DNA of 64,000 bases, taken from contig CAZICZ010000002.1 in the NCBI GenBank assembly GCA_964538025.1, positions 186,001 through 250,000 of the forward strand, written 5' to 3'. Below are positions 1 to 9,683 of this stretch, one piece after another. Below the pieces are notes generated by a model, which saw nothing but the letters and a program-made list of their open reading frames with translations, did not search any database and was not told where the DNA came from. The position numbers and the translations under genes were made by a program. Positions within the stretch are counted from its first letter, which is position 1. Each line of letters opens with the position of its first letter. The stretch comes from UBA5078 sp964538025. GTDB lineage: Bacteria; Pseudomonadota; Gammaproteobacteria; Pseudomonadales; Pseudohongiellaceae.

Positions 1-251
1 CAGGCGGAACACGGAAAGGCGCTTGGCCTGGAGTGCCACACCATTTAGCGAAAATGCTCATTTATTCAATGTGTTAAAGATGTAGCGGAGGGAGCAATAA
101 CGAAATATTTTGGACTCGGAAAATAATTTCGACTTTTTTTTCATTTCGTTGGAACTCTGGCTGAACGTCAGAGTCTGATTAGGTGTAGGTGAATTGCAGA
201 CAAAATTGTGGGTTTTGTTTCATTTTATCTCTCCCTTGATAGTAGTAATTT
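1..251. other. Left-edge intergenic stretch, possible tail of an upstream gene
   Basis: No gene is recognisable here. The first plus-strand frame stays open from the window edge to a TAG at 46-48 (15 codons), which could be the tail of a rightward gene lying mostly outside the window. That would give the terminator at 252-281 something to terminate, but nothing in 15 codons identifies a family. A short inverted repeat (ACTCTG ... CAGAGT) lies near 153-173. The stretch is AT-rich and holds several homopolymer T runs. Confidence 0.3.
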
Positions 252-281
252 AAACCCGGCCCTTTGGTCGGGTTTTTTTTT
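252..281 (+). terminator. Rho-independent terminator, rightward
   Basis: A ten-pair stem (252-261 with 266-275, one G-U pair) with a CTTT loop is followed directly by more T residues (276-281). This is a textbook intrinsic terminator for rightward transcription. The nearest gene on its right, djlA, runs leftward, so it must serve a gene or small RNA from the left. Confidence 0.8.
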
Positions 282-329
282 GCGGGAGAGTGGACGCTGA
301 CAGGTACCCTCAGTGCACGTCCTGTGCTT

Positions 330-1115
330 TTACTCTCCCCGCTGCGCCATGATGGTTTCGTAGGCGGCCTTGATTTCCTGCGTTTTCTTCTTCGCAATCT
401 CCATCATCTCTTCAGGCAAGCCCTTGGACACCAGCTTGTCCGGATGATGCTGGCTCATCAGCTTGCGATAGGCCCGTTTTACCTCAGCAGTGTCCGCGCC
501 GGCCTCCAGCCCCAAACTTCGGTAGGCATCCCGCAGCCTGTCTTCAGGTCGCTGATCGTCTTGAAAGCGGTACTGGGCGCCCAAACGCTGGACGAGGGCA
601 GCAAAGGCCTGGGCGGGCACGCCGAGTGCACTCGCGATGGTTTCCAGTACCTTGCGCTCGCTCGCATCAAGTGTGCCGTCAGCAAACGCCGTTGCGACAA
701 TGATCTCCAGAAACATCTGAATGAGAGTGTGGCGCCTGTGACACTCCCGCCGAAATTGCGACAACACGTCCTGCACAGGGAAATCTTCTGCCTTGCCCTG
801 CTCGAACAGGCGAATGGCCAACTTGCGCTGATCGGCATTCAGTCGCATCTGCCCCATGACCTGTTCTGCAAGACTGATTTCGGCGCGGCTGACCCGACCG
901 TCCGCTTTGGCGATATACCCCATAAGCGAAAAGACGGTGGTGAAAAAGGCGGTTTGCACGCGTTCGTGCGCGCCGCCGCCCTCGAAGCCCTCCCTCGCGA
1001 GCCCCTGAAGCCCCTGATCGAAATAGTTGCCCAGCGCGGCGCCCAGTACGGCGCCTAGCGGCCCGCCCATGACGAAACCAAAGGTGCCCCCTATGACCTT
1101 ACCCCACCAACTCAT
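330..1115 (-). CDS. djlA: DjlA-like membrane-anchored DnaJ co-chaperone
   Basis: The protein has 261 residues. A glycine-rich hydrophobic N-terminus (residues 5-30) fits the single DjlA membrane anchor. The middle (about 55-160) looks like a TerB-type helical domain, and the C-terminus (about 192-261) is a J domain with the HPD tripeptide at 224-226. The J domain stimulates the ATPase of DnaK, and in E. coli DjlA acts at the cytoplasmic face of the inner membrane in envelope stress and capsule control. The length and the anchor-TerB-J order match the family. The next gene on the same strand ends upstream of this start, with a gap of about 50 nt, so cotranscription is possible. The function is family knowledge; the domain reading is from the sequence. 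Confidence 0.9.
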   Translation of the reverse strand: MSWWGKVIGGTFGFVMGGPLGAVLGAALGNYFDQGLQGLAREGFEGGGAHERVQTAFFTTVFSLMGYIAKADGRVSRAEISLAEQVMGQMRLNADQRKLAIRLFEQGKAEDFPVQDVLSQFRRECHRRHTLIQMFLEIIVATAFADGTLDASERKVLETIASALGVPAQAFAALVQRLGAQYRFQDDQRPEDRLRDAYRSLGLEAGADTAEVKRAYRKLMSQHHPDKLVSKGLPEEMMEIAKKKTQEIKAAYETIMAQRGE

Positions 1116-1164
1116 TGTCCTGTGATCTCCGTGAAACGCCTAAAGGAAGTGCCTGAAACCGGCG

Positions 1165-1773
1165 TCATGAAAAAAGGCGCTGCAGCCAGTTCTTGCCCAG
1201 CGACTGGGCGCACTGGTCGAGCTGCGTCTGATAGCGATCTGCATTGGCCTGGACACGGGCAGCTGTCTCGAGCAGCCAGGGTTTATCGGCGTAGCTTTGC
1301 CGACTGAAGCCCGTGTTGCCCTCGTGGTAGGCCAGATAAAGATGGTAGGCATCGTGCTGCGCTATGGCATTGCGTCGATAGGAGTTCGCGTTGTACCACC
1401 CGACAAAGTCCACGGCATCTGCAAAATCGGAGCGACGCGCACGCGGGTTGCCGGTCACCTCCCGGTATTCGTCCCATGTGCTTTCGAGCGCTTGCGCAAA
1501 GCCGAAGGCATCCGAGGGTCGCGGTCCCGGGATGACCCAGAGAATGCGCGTTCGCGGCGGTTTTGCGCGCGAATCAAAAGCTGATTCCTGATAAATAAAG
1601 GCCATGGAAACGGCGATCGGCACCCCCCAGCGCTTTTCTGCACTGGCCGCCGCGCGAAACCAGGAGCGCCTGTCTTCAAAAATCTCACAGGCGTCACGCG
1701 GGTTGTCGGGACGAGAATTGAGGCAGCCGCTCAAGGAAAGGAGTGTCATCAGCATGAACAGAGAACGACGCAT
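1165..1773 (-). CDS. Lytic transglycosylase (SLT-type) lipoprotein
   Basis: The protein has 202 residues. A lipoprotein signal peptide ends in a lipobox LSGC with Cys17 as the expected lipidated residue. The segment YQESAF (Glu63) followed by a GFAQAL-like stretch is typical of SLT/goose-lysozyme-fold lytic transglycosylases, where the Glu is the catalytic acid. The protein would cleave peptidoglycan glycan strands from an outer- or inner-membrane-anchored position in the periplasm. It lies between djlA and ligA on the same strand with short gaps. I cannot assign it to a named Mlt subgroup. It is shorter than MltC, so a generic SLT lipoprotein is the safest name. Confidence 0.8.
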   Translation of the reverse strand: MRRSLFMLMTLLSLSGCLNSRPDNPRDACEIFEDRRSWFRAAASAEKRWGVPIAVSMAFIYQESAFDSRAKPPRTRILWVIPGPRPSDAFGFAQALESTWDEYREVTGNPRARRSDFADAVDFVGWYNANSYRRNAIAQHDAYHLYLAYHEGNTGFSRQSYADKPWLLETAARVQANADRYQTQLDQCAQSLGKNWLQRLFS

Positions 1774-1818
1774 TCACCCTTCCTCTAAGACGTGAAGAGA
1801 CATGGCACAGGAGACCGC

Positions 1819-3885
1819 CTAGGCGGACGATCCCGATTCCAGGTCTGCCAAAAATGACACAAACTGCGCTTCATCCATCACCGGCACCTGCAGCTCGAGT
1901 GCTTTGTCGAGCTTGGAGCCCGCACCGGGGCCGGCAATCACCCACGTGGTCTTCTTGGACACGCTTCCGGCAACCTTGGCACCGTGAACCTGAAGGCGGA
2001 CCTTGGCCTCATCCCGTGTCATCACGTTCAGCGTGCCGGTGAGCACGAAAATCTGCCCTTCCAGAGCTTGCGAACGCTGCACGACGGCTGTGTCGGGCCA
2101 ATGGACCCCTGCCGCGCGCAGGCGGGCAATGACATCCAGATTGTCCTGATTGCCGAAAAAATGCGCAATGTGGGCCGCAACGATTGGCCCGACATCCTCC
2201 ACGGCCTCCAGGGCGTCCACATCAGCGGCAATCAGTGCCTCGAGACCTCCAAAATGCTGACTCAGCGTCAGTGCCGTGGCCTCGCCCACGTCGGGAATAC
2301 CCAGCCCGAAGAGAAAGCGGGGCAGGCTGGTGCTTTTTGCCTTCTCGATGGCCGTCAGGAGGTTATTGGCAGACTTGGTCGCCATCCGCTCCAGGTTTTC
2401 GAGATCCTCGACGCGCAGCGCGAAGACGTCCGCCACATCCCGCAACAGGCCCTTCTCGACAAGCTGATCAATCAATTTGTCACCCAAGCCCTCGATGTCC
2501 AGCGCGCCACGGGCACAGAAATGCCGGATGGCTTCCTTGCGCTGGGCGGGACACACCAGGCCGCCACTGCATCTGAACAGGATATCGCCCGCCGGCTCAA
2601 CGGGAGAGCCGCATGCCGGGCAGGCCGTCGGCATAACAACGGCGACACGTTCGCCCTGTGGGGACTCTGGCGAGATCACCTTGACGATTTTGGGAATCAC
2701 GTCCCCTGCCCTGCGGACAATGACCGTGTCACCGATCTGCAGACCGAGGCGGGCAATCTCCGCCATGTTGTGCAGCGTGGCATTGCTGACGGTCACACCC
2801 CCGACAAACACGGGGGTGAGGCGTGCCACGGGCGTGATGGTGCCCGTTCGCCCCACCTGAAACTCCACATCCTTCACCTGGGTAGACACTTCCTGGGCAG
2901 GAAATTTGTAAGCCATGGCCCACCGGGGGGTCCGTGCATTGAATCCCAGCTCCGACTGGAGCTGCAGTCGATTCACCTTGATCACGGCACCGTCTATTTC
3001 GTAATCCAGTGCATCCCGCTTCGCCAGCAAGGTATCGGTGTAGGCAAGACACTGTGCGGCACCCGTCACCACGGCGCGTTCCGGATTGACGCGCAGGCCC
3101 CATCCTTCCAGCTGCGCAAAAACCTCACTTAACAAGAGAGGCTGCACGCCCTGATCTCCCTCGAAAATACCGACGCTATAGCAAAAAAGATGCAGGGGGC
3201 GTGATGCCGCAATGCGCGGGTCGAGCTGCCGAAGGGTGCCTGCGGCGGCGTTGCGAGGGTTCACAAAATTCTTGCCCCCTGTCCGCGCTGCCTCCTCGTT
3301 GAGGGCTTCAAAGCCGGAACGGCTCATGTAGATCTCCCCTCTCACCTCCAGCCTGCGCGGAATCGGAAGCCCTCCGGTGTGCGACAACAGACGCAAGGGG
3401 ACGTCCCGGAGAGTCCGCACATTGTGGGTAATATCCTCGCCTGTCTCGCCATCGCCACGAGTCGCTGCCCGCACGAGAACGCCGTCCTCGTACAACAGGC
3501 TCACTGCCACTCCATCGATTTTGGGCTCGCAGCTGAATTGCAGAGGCGCGTCATTGTCGAGCCGCTTCTGCAGACGCGCTTCGAACTCCACCAGATCCTG
3601 ACCTGAGAAGACTTTGGCCAGGGACATCATCGGAATTTCGTGGCGCACCTGCTCGAACCCCGCCAGAGGTGCGCTGCCTACTCGCTGTGTTGGCGAATCG
3701 GGGGTAATCCACTCGGGATGGGCCGCCTCTAGGTCTTCCAGACGCTGGAAGAGCCGATCGTATTCCGCGTCGGGAATTTCGGGGGCATCCAGGGTGTGGT
3801 ACAGGTAATCGTGACGGGCAATCTGATCTCGCAGCAGGAGAATCTCCTGCTGCAGTTCAGCGGGTGATACGGAGAAGGCACTCAT
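1819..3885 (-). CDS. ligA: NAD-dependent DNA ligase LigA
   Basis: The protein has 688 residues, normal for bacterial LigA, which seals nicks during replication and repair using NAD. The adenylation domain carries the KIDG motif with nucleophilic Lys122. An OB-fold region follows, then a four-cysteine zinc finger (Cys422, 425, 439, 445), helix-hairpin-helix repeats, and a C-terminal BRCT domain (about residues 607-688). The start codon overlaps the zipA stop by 4 nt (ATGA), so ligA is probably translated in coupling with zipA. The smc-zipA-ligA order is common in Pseudomonas-like genomes. Confidence 0.98.
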   Translation of the reverse strand: MSAFSVSPAELQQEILLLRDQIARHDYLYHTLDAPEIPDAEYDRLFQRLEDLEAAHPEWITPDSPTQRVGSAPLAGFEQVRHEIPMMSLAKVFSGQDLVEFEARLQKRLDNDAPLQFSCEPKIDGVAVSLLYEDGVLVRAATRGDGETGEDITHNVRTLRDVPLRLLSHTGGLPIPRRLEVRGEIYMSRSGFEALNEEAARTGGKNFVNPRNAAAGTLRQLDPRIAASRPLHLFCYSVGIFEGDQGVQPLLLSEVFAQLEGWGLRVNPERAVVTGAAQCLAYTDTLLAKRDALDYEIDGAVIKVNRLQLQSELGFNARTPRWAMAYKFPAQEVSTQVKDVEFQVGRTGTITPVARLTPVFVGGVTVSNATLHNMAEIARLGLQIGDTVIVRRAGDVIPKIVKVISPESPQGERVAVVMPTACPACGSPVEPAGDILFRCSGGLVCPAQRKEAIRHFCARGALDIEGLGDKLIDQLVEKGLLRDVADVFALRVEDLENLERMATKSANNLLTAIEKAKSTSLPRFLFGLGIPDVGEATALTLSQHFGGLEALIAADVDALEAVEDVGPIVAAHIAHFFGNQDNLDVIARLRAAGVHWPDTAVVQRSQALEGQIFVLTGTLNVMTRDEAKVRLQVHGAKVAGSVSKKTTWVIAGPGAGSKLDKALELQVPVMDEAQFVSFLADLESGSSA

Positions 3886-5762
3886 TTGTGGTGACGTAAT
3901 TGCCGTAGATCAAAATCGCGAACCCGCTGGCGATAGTGCTCGATGGTTTGCGCCGTCATCACGCTGCGCATGTCGTCCTTGATGTCTCCATCCAGCGCGA
4001 TTCGCAGTTGTTGTGCCGCATCTAGCATGCGATCAAACGCCTGCATGCTGTTTGCCACGTTGGGGAGCGTCATGAAGAAACAGACCCCGCGGGTAGCAAA
4101 GTCGTTGATCTGGTTCAGATCGAAGGTTCCCGGATTCAGCATGTTGGCGACGCTGAACAAAACAGGGCTGTCCGGCGTGTTATCGATATGCTTATGGAAG
4201 ATGGACATCTCGCCAAAGCGCAGTCCGGAGGAAAGCAGTGCCGGCAGCAATTCCACGCCGGTAAATTCGCGGTCGGGTTTGGCCACCACATTGATGACCA
4301 GCACCTCGCTGTACTCCTGCACCGCATTCGCCTCTTTTTCGGCCTGTTTGTCGGCCTCTTCCCTGGTCTTACTTCTGGGCGCTTTGGGTGCGGGCGCTGC
4401 GGGAGCCTCTTGCTTTGGCTCTGGCTCCCCCAGTAATTCATCATCAAAACTCAGCTGTGCCTGTCGCGACTTATCCAAGGGTGCGGGCTTGCGTGAGGGG
4501 GATGTCTTCTTTTCCTGGCGTGCTGGGGCCTTGGGTCTCTCGGCTACCGGATCAAGTGACAGTACCGGTTCTTCCCGCATCTGCCCGTGGAAGTCGCGCT
4601 CGCGCACCGGCTCGTCTGAGCCTGCGCTCATTCCGGACAATTTGTCACCCGCCCATTTCAACCAGCGGCGAGGACCACTTACAGGAGTCGGCGCCGGCTC
4701 ATCTGCCTCCTCATCCCACGCCTGATCATCGTCATCGTCGTCATCCCGGGCGTGCTCCGCCATCAGCACATCGTCGTCTTCGGCATACACGTCGTCGAAC
4801 TCTTCGGCTTCGATGTCCGCCTCTTCATCCTGCGCATCGTCTTCATCTTCCCAGCTGTCGGGGGCGTCATCGTCGTCCTCTTCCCGGTAGGCTGCATCGC
4901 GCTCGGCTTCAGTCAGCTCCTCTTCGTCGTCGAAATCCTCATCGTCGTCAAAGTCGTCGTCATCCTCGAAATCATCGTCAGCGTAGCCCTCGTCATACGC
5001 GTCGTCGTCATCCAGTGGCGCGTGGGAAGCCTCTTCCTCCGCGACATCATCGAAGTCTTCTTCATCATCGAAGTCTTCGTCCTCATCGAAATCGTCCTCG
5101 TCGCTCAGGTCGTCATCGGCGTCTACCGCGTCGTAGCGCCGAGGGTCGGCAGGCTCGTCGTAAGCGTCCGAGGGCTCATTCTCTTCATAGTCCGCGTCGT
5201 GCGTCGGGGCCTCATAGGACACCGACTCATCCGGGTCGCGATAGCGATCCTCATCGTACGCGCCATCGGCATTCTCCGCGTGCGTACCTTGTGACAGAGA
5301 GGCCGCGCTGCCAGCCGAGGCTTGCGCTGCCATGCGATCGATCGGCCGGTGCACCGGCTTGAGCGTCTGCGGTCCTTTCAGATGACGTTGACGTGCGGCT
5401 TCGCGCGCCGAGGCGATGCTGCTGCGGGGGGCATTCTGAGAATTCTGTTCGCCTTCGTCCCCTGACACCGTGTCCATCAGCACGGGAATCGCCTGTTCCG
5501 CCTTGCCAAAGCGTACGCGGTCGCGGGCAGAGAGCTCCGAATTTTGTTTCACGACCTCCGCGAAGGAGCGCTCCACCATGCGGGCGCCGCCATTGGGCAA
5601 TTCGGAGAGCAGCAATTCATCCGGGTCATACTGGGGAATATTTTTGTCCAGCTGCATGCGCAGCTGTCCGCGCCGTGCCTTGAGCGCAACATAGAGACCG
5701 CGCAGGATGACGGCGACGATAGCGAGAATGAGTACCAGGATTAAAAGTTCGCGAAGGCCCAT
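3882..5762 (-). CDS. zipA: Cell division protein ZipA with a very long acidic linker
   Basis: The protein has 626 residues, about twice the E. coli length (328). Residues 4-28 form the N-terminal membrane anchor. The C-terminal domain (about 484-620) matches the ZipA fold that binds the FtsZ tail; segments such as LVINVVAK and FSVANMLNPG are typical. Between them lies a disordered linker, of which residues 165-357 are extremely rich in Asp and Glu, followed by a basic/proline stretch (about 405-470). ZipA tethers FtsZ to the inner membrane early in septation. The start lies 101 nt after the smc stop, and the stop overlaps ligA. The family assignment rests on anchor, C-domain and context; what the acidic linker does is unknown. 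Confidence 0.93.
   Translation of the reverse strand: MGLRELLILVLILAIVAVILRGLYVALKARRGQLRMQLDKNIPQYDPDELLLSELPNGGARMVERSFAEVVKQNSELSARDRVRFGKAEQAIPVLMDTVSGDEGEQNSQNAPRSSIASAREAARQRHLKGPQTLKPVHRPIDRMAAQASAGSAASLSQGTHAENADGAYDEDRYRDPDESVSYEAPTHDADYEENEPSDAYDEPADPRRYDAVDADDDLSDEDDFDEDEDFDDEEDFDDVAEEEASHAPLDDDDAYDEGYADDDFEDDDDFDDDEDFDDEEELTEAERDAAYREEDDDDAPDSWEDEDDAQDEEADIEAEEFDDVYAEDDDVLMAEHARDDDDDDDQAWDEEADEPAPTPVSGPRRWLKWAGDKLSGMSAGSDEPVRERDFHGQMREEPVLSLDPVAERPKAPARQEKKTSPSRKPAPLDKSRQAQLSFDDELLGEPEPKQEAPAAPAPKAPRSKTREEADKQAEKEANAVQEYSEVLVINVVAKPDREFTGVELLPALLSSGLRFGEMSIFHKHIDNTPDSPVLFSVANMLNPGTFDLNQINDFATRGVCFFMTLPNVANSMQAFDRMLDAAQQLRIALDGDIKDDMRSVMTAQTIEHYRQRVRDFDLRQLRHHK
4692..5270 (-). repeat. 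Low-complexity Asp/Glu-coding repeat inside zipA
   Basis: This stretch encodes ZipA residues 165-357. Imperfect repeats of a DFDDEEDFDD-like unit recur around residues 224-240 and 264-282, with runs of up to six consecutive Asp codons. On the DNA this is a GAT/GAC/GAA-rich tract, seen on the plus strand as repeated TCGTC/TCATC words. Such tracts can change length by slippage, so the linker may vary between strains. Confidence 0.8.
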
Positions 5763-5863
5763 GTGACTGCTCTGTTTCTCCTAAATGCCAGTGGCAAAAC
5801 GTGCGTTATTCTCGTTGTGGTCCTGCAAAGCGTGTTGTGTGAGCGCTGTTTGCTCAAGCCCGA

Positions 5864-8800
5864 TTACATGGCGGCCAGTTCGGCAGCCTCTGCAATATCC
5901 ACCGCCACAATGCGGGAGACTCCCGGCTCGTGCATGGTAACACCCAGCAGCTGATTTGCCATTTCCATGGTCAGCTTGTTGTGGGTGATAAACACGAACT
6001 GAACGGCACTGGACATTTCGCGGACGAGGTTGGCGTAGCGTCCGACGTTGGCGTCGTCCAGTGGGGCATCCACCTCGTCAAGCATGCAGAACGGAGACGG
6101 GTTCAGCTGGAAAATCGAGAACACCAGCGCGATGGCGGTCATTGCTTTTTCACCCCCGGACAGCAGATGGATCGTGCTGTTCCGCTTGCCGGGCGGACGG
6201 GCCATGATCGCCACACCGGTGTCCAGCAGGTCCTCGCCCGTCATGTCCAGATAGGCGTGACCGCCCCCAAACACCTTTGGAAACAGGTCTTGCAGACCGG
6301 CATTGATCTTGTCAAAAGTTTCCTTGAAGCGGGTGCGGGTTTCCTTGTCGATCTTGCGAATTGCGTTCTCCAGCGTCACCAGCGCGCGCTCGAGATCCTC
6401 GTTCTGGGAATCCAGATAGACCTTGCGCTCGGACTGCTGTTTGTACTCGTCGATGGCTGCAAGGTTGATGGCACCCAGTCGTTGCACCCGTCCGACAATG
6501 GCTTCCAGCTCTCGCTCACATGCGGCCTGATCGAGTTCAGGGGGCAGTGTCGCCAGCACCGTCTGCAAATCGTAACGCGCCTCCCGCAGCTGTTCCTGCA
6601 GAGCCTCACGCTTGACGATGTCGCCTTCGCTGCGCAGGCGATGCTCCATCATCTGTTCACGCAGCGCACTCGCGGTTCGCTCAAAGTGCGAGCGCTGCTG
6701 CTCGAGGGTGCGCAGCGTATGTTCGTTGCTGTCGGCGCGCGCCTTGGCGGCATTGAGCTGGGCCTCGACTTCGAGCCGCTTCTGCAACTGGGATTCCAGC
6801 TCGGCCCGTTTCATGGCCAGAGGTTCGTCGGAGTCAGCCAACTGACGGGTCAGGGAGTCGATCCGCTCCTTCGCGCGCTGCACTTGTGTGGCCATGCGGT
6901 CCATCGTGTCGCGCACCGAGTGCAGCTGTGATTGCAGCGATTGCTGTGACAGCGCGAGTTGGTGAGCGGCATCCTTGTCATGTCGGGCCTTTTGCCGCGT
7001 CTCGTCCAATCGTTCCCGGCGCTCATCCCGTTGGGACAGCAGCTGTTCCTTACGGGCCGTGTCGATCTCCATCGCATCCAGCGCCGCCTGCAGATTGGAA
7101 CGGGCCAGCGCGGTATTTTCCTCTTCGAGCGACAGCTGACGCTGGAGTTCGTCCAGTTCATGCTGCAGGCGTTCGCGGCGCAGCGTCGTCTGTTCAACTT
7201 TCATCAGGCGGGCACCCAGCTGCGATTTCTGGTCGCTGTACTGGCGAGCAGTCTGGGCAATCAGCCGCTGCACATCCTCACGCTGGCTTTCCAGATCCCG
7301 CAGGGTCTGGCGGGAATGGGCCTGTGCTTCCAGCACCTCGTCCACGCGCGCCTGTTGCAGGGCGATCTGTTCTTCCAGCCGACTGATCTCGCCCTTACGC
7401 TCCAGCAATCCTGCCTTTTCATCCGCCGCCTTGCGGACGCGAATCCACGCCTTGCCAAGCCAGATACCTTGTCGAGTCACGACGGATTCATGAGCACTCA
7501 AACCGGTCCTAATCGCCAGCGCCTGCGCCAGATCTTCCGCGACGTAAATCCCGGCGAGCAGCGCCGCACTGTCCCATCCGGACTGCACCTTGCTGGCCAA
7601 GGTCTGTTGCCCGGCACTGAAGACCGGTTTATCGCTGACGACGCCGGTTTCGACCAGCGACAACAAGCCTGCTGGAAGCTCCGAGAGCAGAGTTTCCACA
7701 CTGTCCACTGACGCCACGCACACGCTCTGCAGGTAATCTCCCAGCACGGCCTCCACGGCAGCTTCGTAACCCGTGGCCACGCGAATGCTTTCGCCGAGCC
7801 GCTTGCTGTCGTGCAGATGGCGCGACTGCAGCCAGCGGTTCATGCCTTCGTTATTGCGTCCCAACGCTGCCTTCTGCAGGGCCTCGAGTGAGGCGGCGCG
7901 GCCCTTCAGGCTCTGCAGTTCGCTGCGCGCGCGATCCAGATCGCTGCCAATCGCCTGTACCGTGCTGCGCTCGGTTTCAATCTGTTCCGCGAGCGTGCTG
8001 TTGTTCTGCTGATGCTGTTCAAGCTGCTCTTCCAGGCGAGAGACCTCCACGGACAGCGCGTCGATGGCACCTTGCTCCGGGTTATCACCCAGCGCCTTTT
8101 TCTCTTCCAGCAAGCGGGTGCGACGGTCCAGCCCCCGCTCCACGATTTTTTCCAGTTGCTGGATGCGCGACTGCTCCACCTCGGCAATCTGCCGGGGCTC
8201 TTCGGCCCGCTGATTAAACTCATCCCATTCCTGCTGCCACTGCTGCATGCGGGCTTCCGCTTCCTCGAGCGCCAGCGCGGACTGTTCCTCCACGGCCTGA
8301 ATCTCTTCCAGCTTTGGCTGGATCACGGCCAGTTCGGCTTCCAACGTACGCAGTTTCTGCACATCCGCCTCCAGCTCCCCCTGCGTCAGGCCAAAGCCCT
8401 CCTGGGTTTCAAGCAGGTCGCGGCGCAGCTGTGCCGTGCGTTCGATGTGATGTTCGATGGACTGTTCAATGCGGGCGATGTCGCTGCCGAGGCTGTAATA
8501 GCGCCCCTGCACCTCGCTGAGCTGGTCATTGAACTCGGTGTTGTCCACCAGGTGTTTTTCGATCTGCGCATCGATGGCGCGCTGATCCGCGACCGCGGCC
8601 TCGATCTTGATTTCCAGATCCTTGATTACCGCCTGCTTGGCCTCAAGTTCCTCATTCAGAGCGCGCCAGCGCAGGGCGTTGTGCTGCGCGGTGAGTTCCC
8701 GTTCCTGTTGTTTGAGTTCACCGTACTTTTCGGCGGCCTGGGCCTGGCGATGCAGGTGTTGCAACTGTCGCCCCAGTTCCTCACGCAGGTCGGTCAGACG

Positions 8801-9376
8801 TTCGAGGTTCTCCCGCGTGCGCTTGATGCGGTTTTCCGTTTCCCGTCGTCGCTCCTTGTACTTGGAAATGCCGGCGGCTTCCTCAATGAAGATGCGCAAT
8901 TCTTCCGGCTTGGATTCGATCAGGCGCGACACCATTCCCTGTTCAATGATCGAGTAGCTCCGGGCCCCTAGTCCTGTGCCGAGAAAAATGTCCGTGATGT
9001 CGCGTCGGCGGCATTTCGCGCCGTTGAGCATATAGCCCGAGCTGCCATCGCGTGAAACTTTGCGTTTGATGGAAATCTCGTTGTACTGGGCGTATTCGCC
9101 CTTGATGCGATGGTCGCTGTTGTCAAAGACCAGCTCGATGCTGGCCTGCCCGACCGGCTTTCGCCCACCGGAACCATTGAAGATCACGTCCGTCATGTTT
9201 TCGCCGCGCAGGTTCTTGGCGGAACTCTCCCCCATGACCCAGCGGACGGCATCAATGATATTGGATTTTCCGCAGCCGTTTGGGCCAACGACGGCGCACA
9301 AATTACTGGGGAAATTGACGGTGGTGGGATCGACGAAGGATTTGAAGCCGGCTAATTTAATACATTTCAAACGCAT
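5864..9376 (-). CDS. smc: Chromosome segregation protein SMC
   Basis: The protein has 1170 residues, the usual SMC size. The N-terminal ATPase half has Walker A GPNGCGKSN (from residue 31). Long coiled coils flank a hinge in roughly residues 510-640. The C-terminal half carries the ABC signature LSGGEK (about 1072) and Walker B FCMLDE (about 1096). SMC dimers load onto DNA and align chromosome arms. Partner genes scpA and scpB are not in the window. The gene heads an smc-zipA-ligA group. About 300 nt of non-coding DNA upstream would hold its promoter. Confidence 0.97.
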   Translation of the reverse strand: MRLKCIKLAGFKSFVDPTTVNFPSNLCAVVGPNGCGKSNIIDAVRWVMGESSAKNLRGENMTDVIFNGSGGRKPVGQASIELVFDNSDHRIKGEYAQYNEISIKRKVSRDGSSGYMLNGAKCRRRDITDIFLGTGLGARSYSIIEQGMVSRLIESKPEELRIFIEEAAGISKYKERRRETENRIKRTRENLERLTDLREELGRQLQHLHRQAQAAEKYGELKQQERELTAQHNALRWRALNEELEAKQAVIKDLEIKIEAAVADQRAIDAQIEKHLVDNTEFNDQLSEVQGRYYSLGSDIARIEQSIEHHIERTAQLRRDLLETQEGFGLTQGELEADVQKLRTLEAELAVIQPKLEEIQAVEEQSALALEEAEARMQQWQQEWDEFNQRAEEPRQIAEVEQSRIQQLEKIVERGLDRRTRLLEEKKALGDNPEQGAIDALSVEVSRLEEQLEQHQQNNSTLAEQIETERSTVQAIGSDLDRARSELQSLKGRAASLEALQKAALGRNNEGMNRWLQSRHLHDSKRLGESIRVATGYEAAVEAVLGDYLQSVCVASVDSVETLLSELPAGLLSLVETGVVSDKPVFSAGQQTLASKVQSGWDSAALLAGIYVAEDLAQALAIRTGLSAHESVVTRQGIWLGKAWIRVRKAADEKAGLLERKGEISRLEEQIALQQARVDEVLEAQAHSRQTLRDLESQREDVQRLIAQTARQYSDQKSQLGARLMKVEQTTLRRERLQHELDELQRQLSLEEENTALARSNLQAALDAMEIDTARKEQLLSQRDERRERLDETRQKARHDKDAAHQLALSQQSLQSQLHSVRDTMDRMATQVQRAKERIDSLTRQLADSDEPLAMKRAELESQLQKRLEVEAQLNAAKARADSNEHTLRTLEQQRSHFERTASALREQMMEHRLRSEGDIVKREALQEQLREARYDLQTVLATLPPELDQAACERELEAIVGRVQRLGAINLAAIDEYKQQSERKVYLDSQNEDLERALVTLENAIRKIDKETRTRFKETFDKINAGLQDLFPKVFGGGHAYLDMTGEDLLDTGVAIMARPPGKRNSTIHLLSGGEKAMTAIALVFSIFQLNPSPFCMLDEVDAPLDDANVGRYANLVREMSSAVQFVFITHNKLTMEMANQLLGVTMHEPGVSRIVAVDIAEAAELAAM

Positions 9377-9656
9377 GGATGACTCTGGTGTTTATTGTCA
9401 TTGGAATCAGCGAGTTAGGGAGGATTCCGGAGACTTTTATTGAAGGTGCCTTATAGGGCACTCTCGACGAAACTCAGGCGCCGGTAAGTGTATCCGATCT
9501 GACCGATAATGACATAAAAAATTCATGGGGCCTGAAGGCGCTGCCCGCTAATTCGCAGAACACAAGCAAGTTTTCCTACTCCAGTGTTAATTCTTAAATT
9601 ACATGACCAATTTCCCATTGCTTGTCCAATTTTAATTGCAGGCTCGCGCCGATGAA
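9377..9656. other. Intergenic region between smc and the wecA remnant
   Basis: No coding region is visible. The segment is AT-rich toward 9570-9640. A TATAAG word on the minus strand (about 9450-9455) could be a -10 element for smc, but no good -35 lies at the right distance. The segment probably includes the scar where the 5' part of the wecA-like gene was lost. Confidence 0.4.
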
Positions 9657-9683
9657 TAGAAAAAACCGAATCATAAAGGTTCA

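Noticed and set aside
1984..3132. Long plus-strand open frame opposite ligA
   Set aside because: ligA is full length with all motifs on the minus strand; the plus frame lacks recognisable domains.
4752..5294. Plus-strand open frame of 180 codons encoding a very hydrophobic, Val/Ile-rich protein
   Set aside because: It is the complement of the Asp/Glu codons in the zipA linker (GAY/GAR read backwards gives Val, Ile, Leu, Phe). It has no independent start context or homology.
4388..5362. Long plus-strand frame rich in Arg, Pro and His opposite zipA
   Set aside because: It is a shadow of the zipA coding strand with low-complexity composition.
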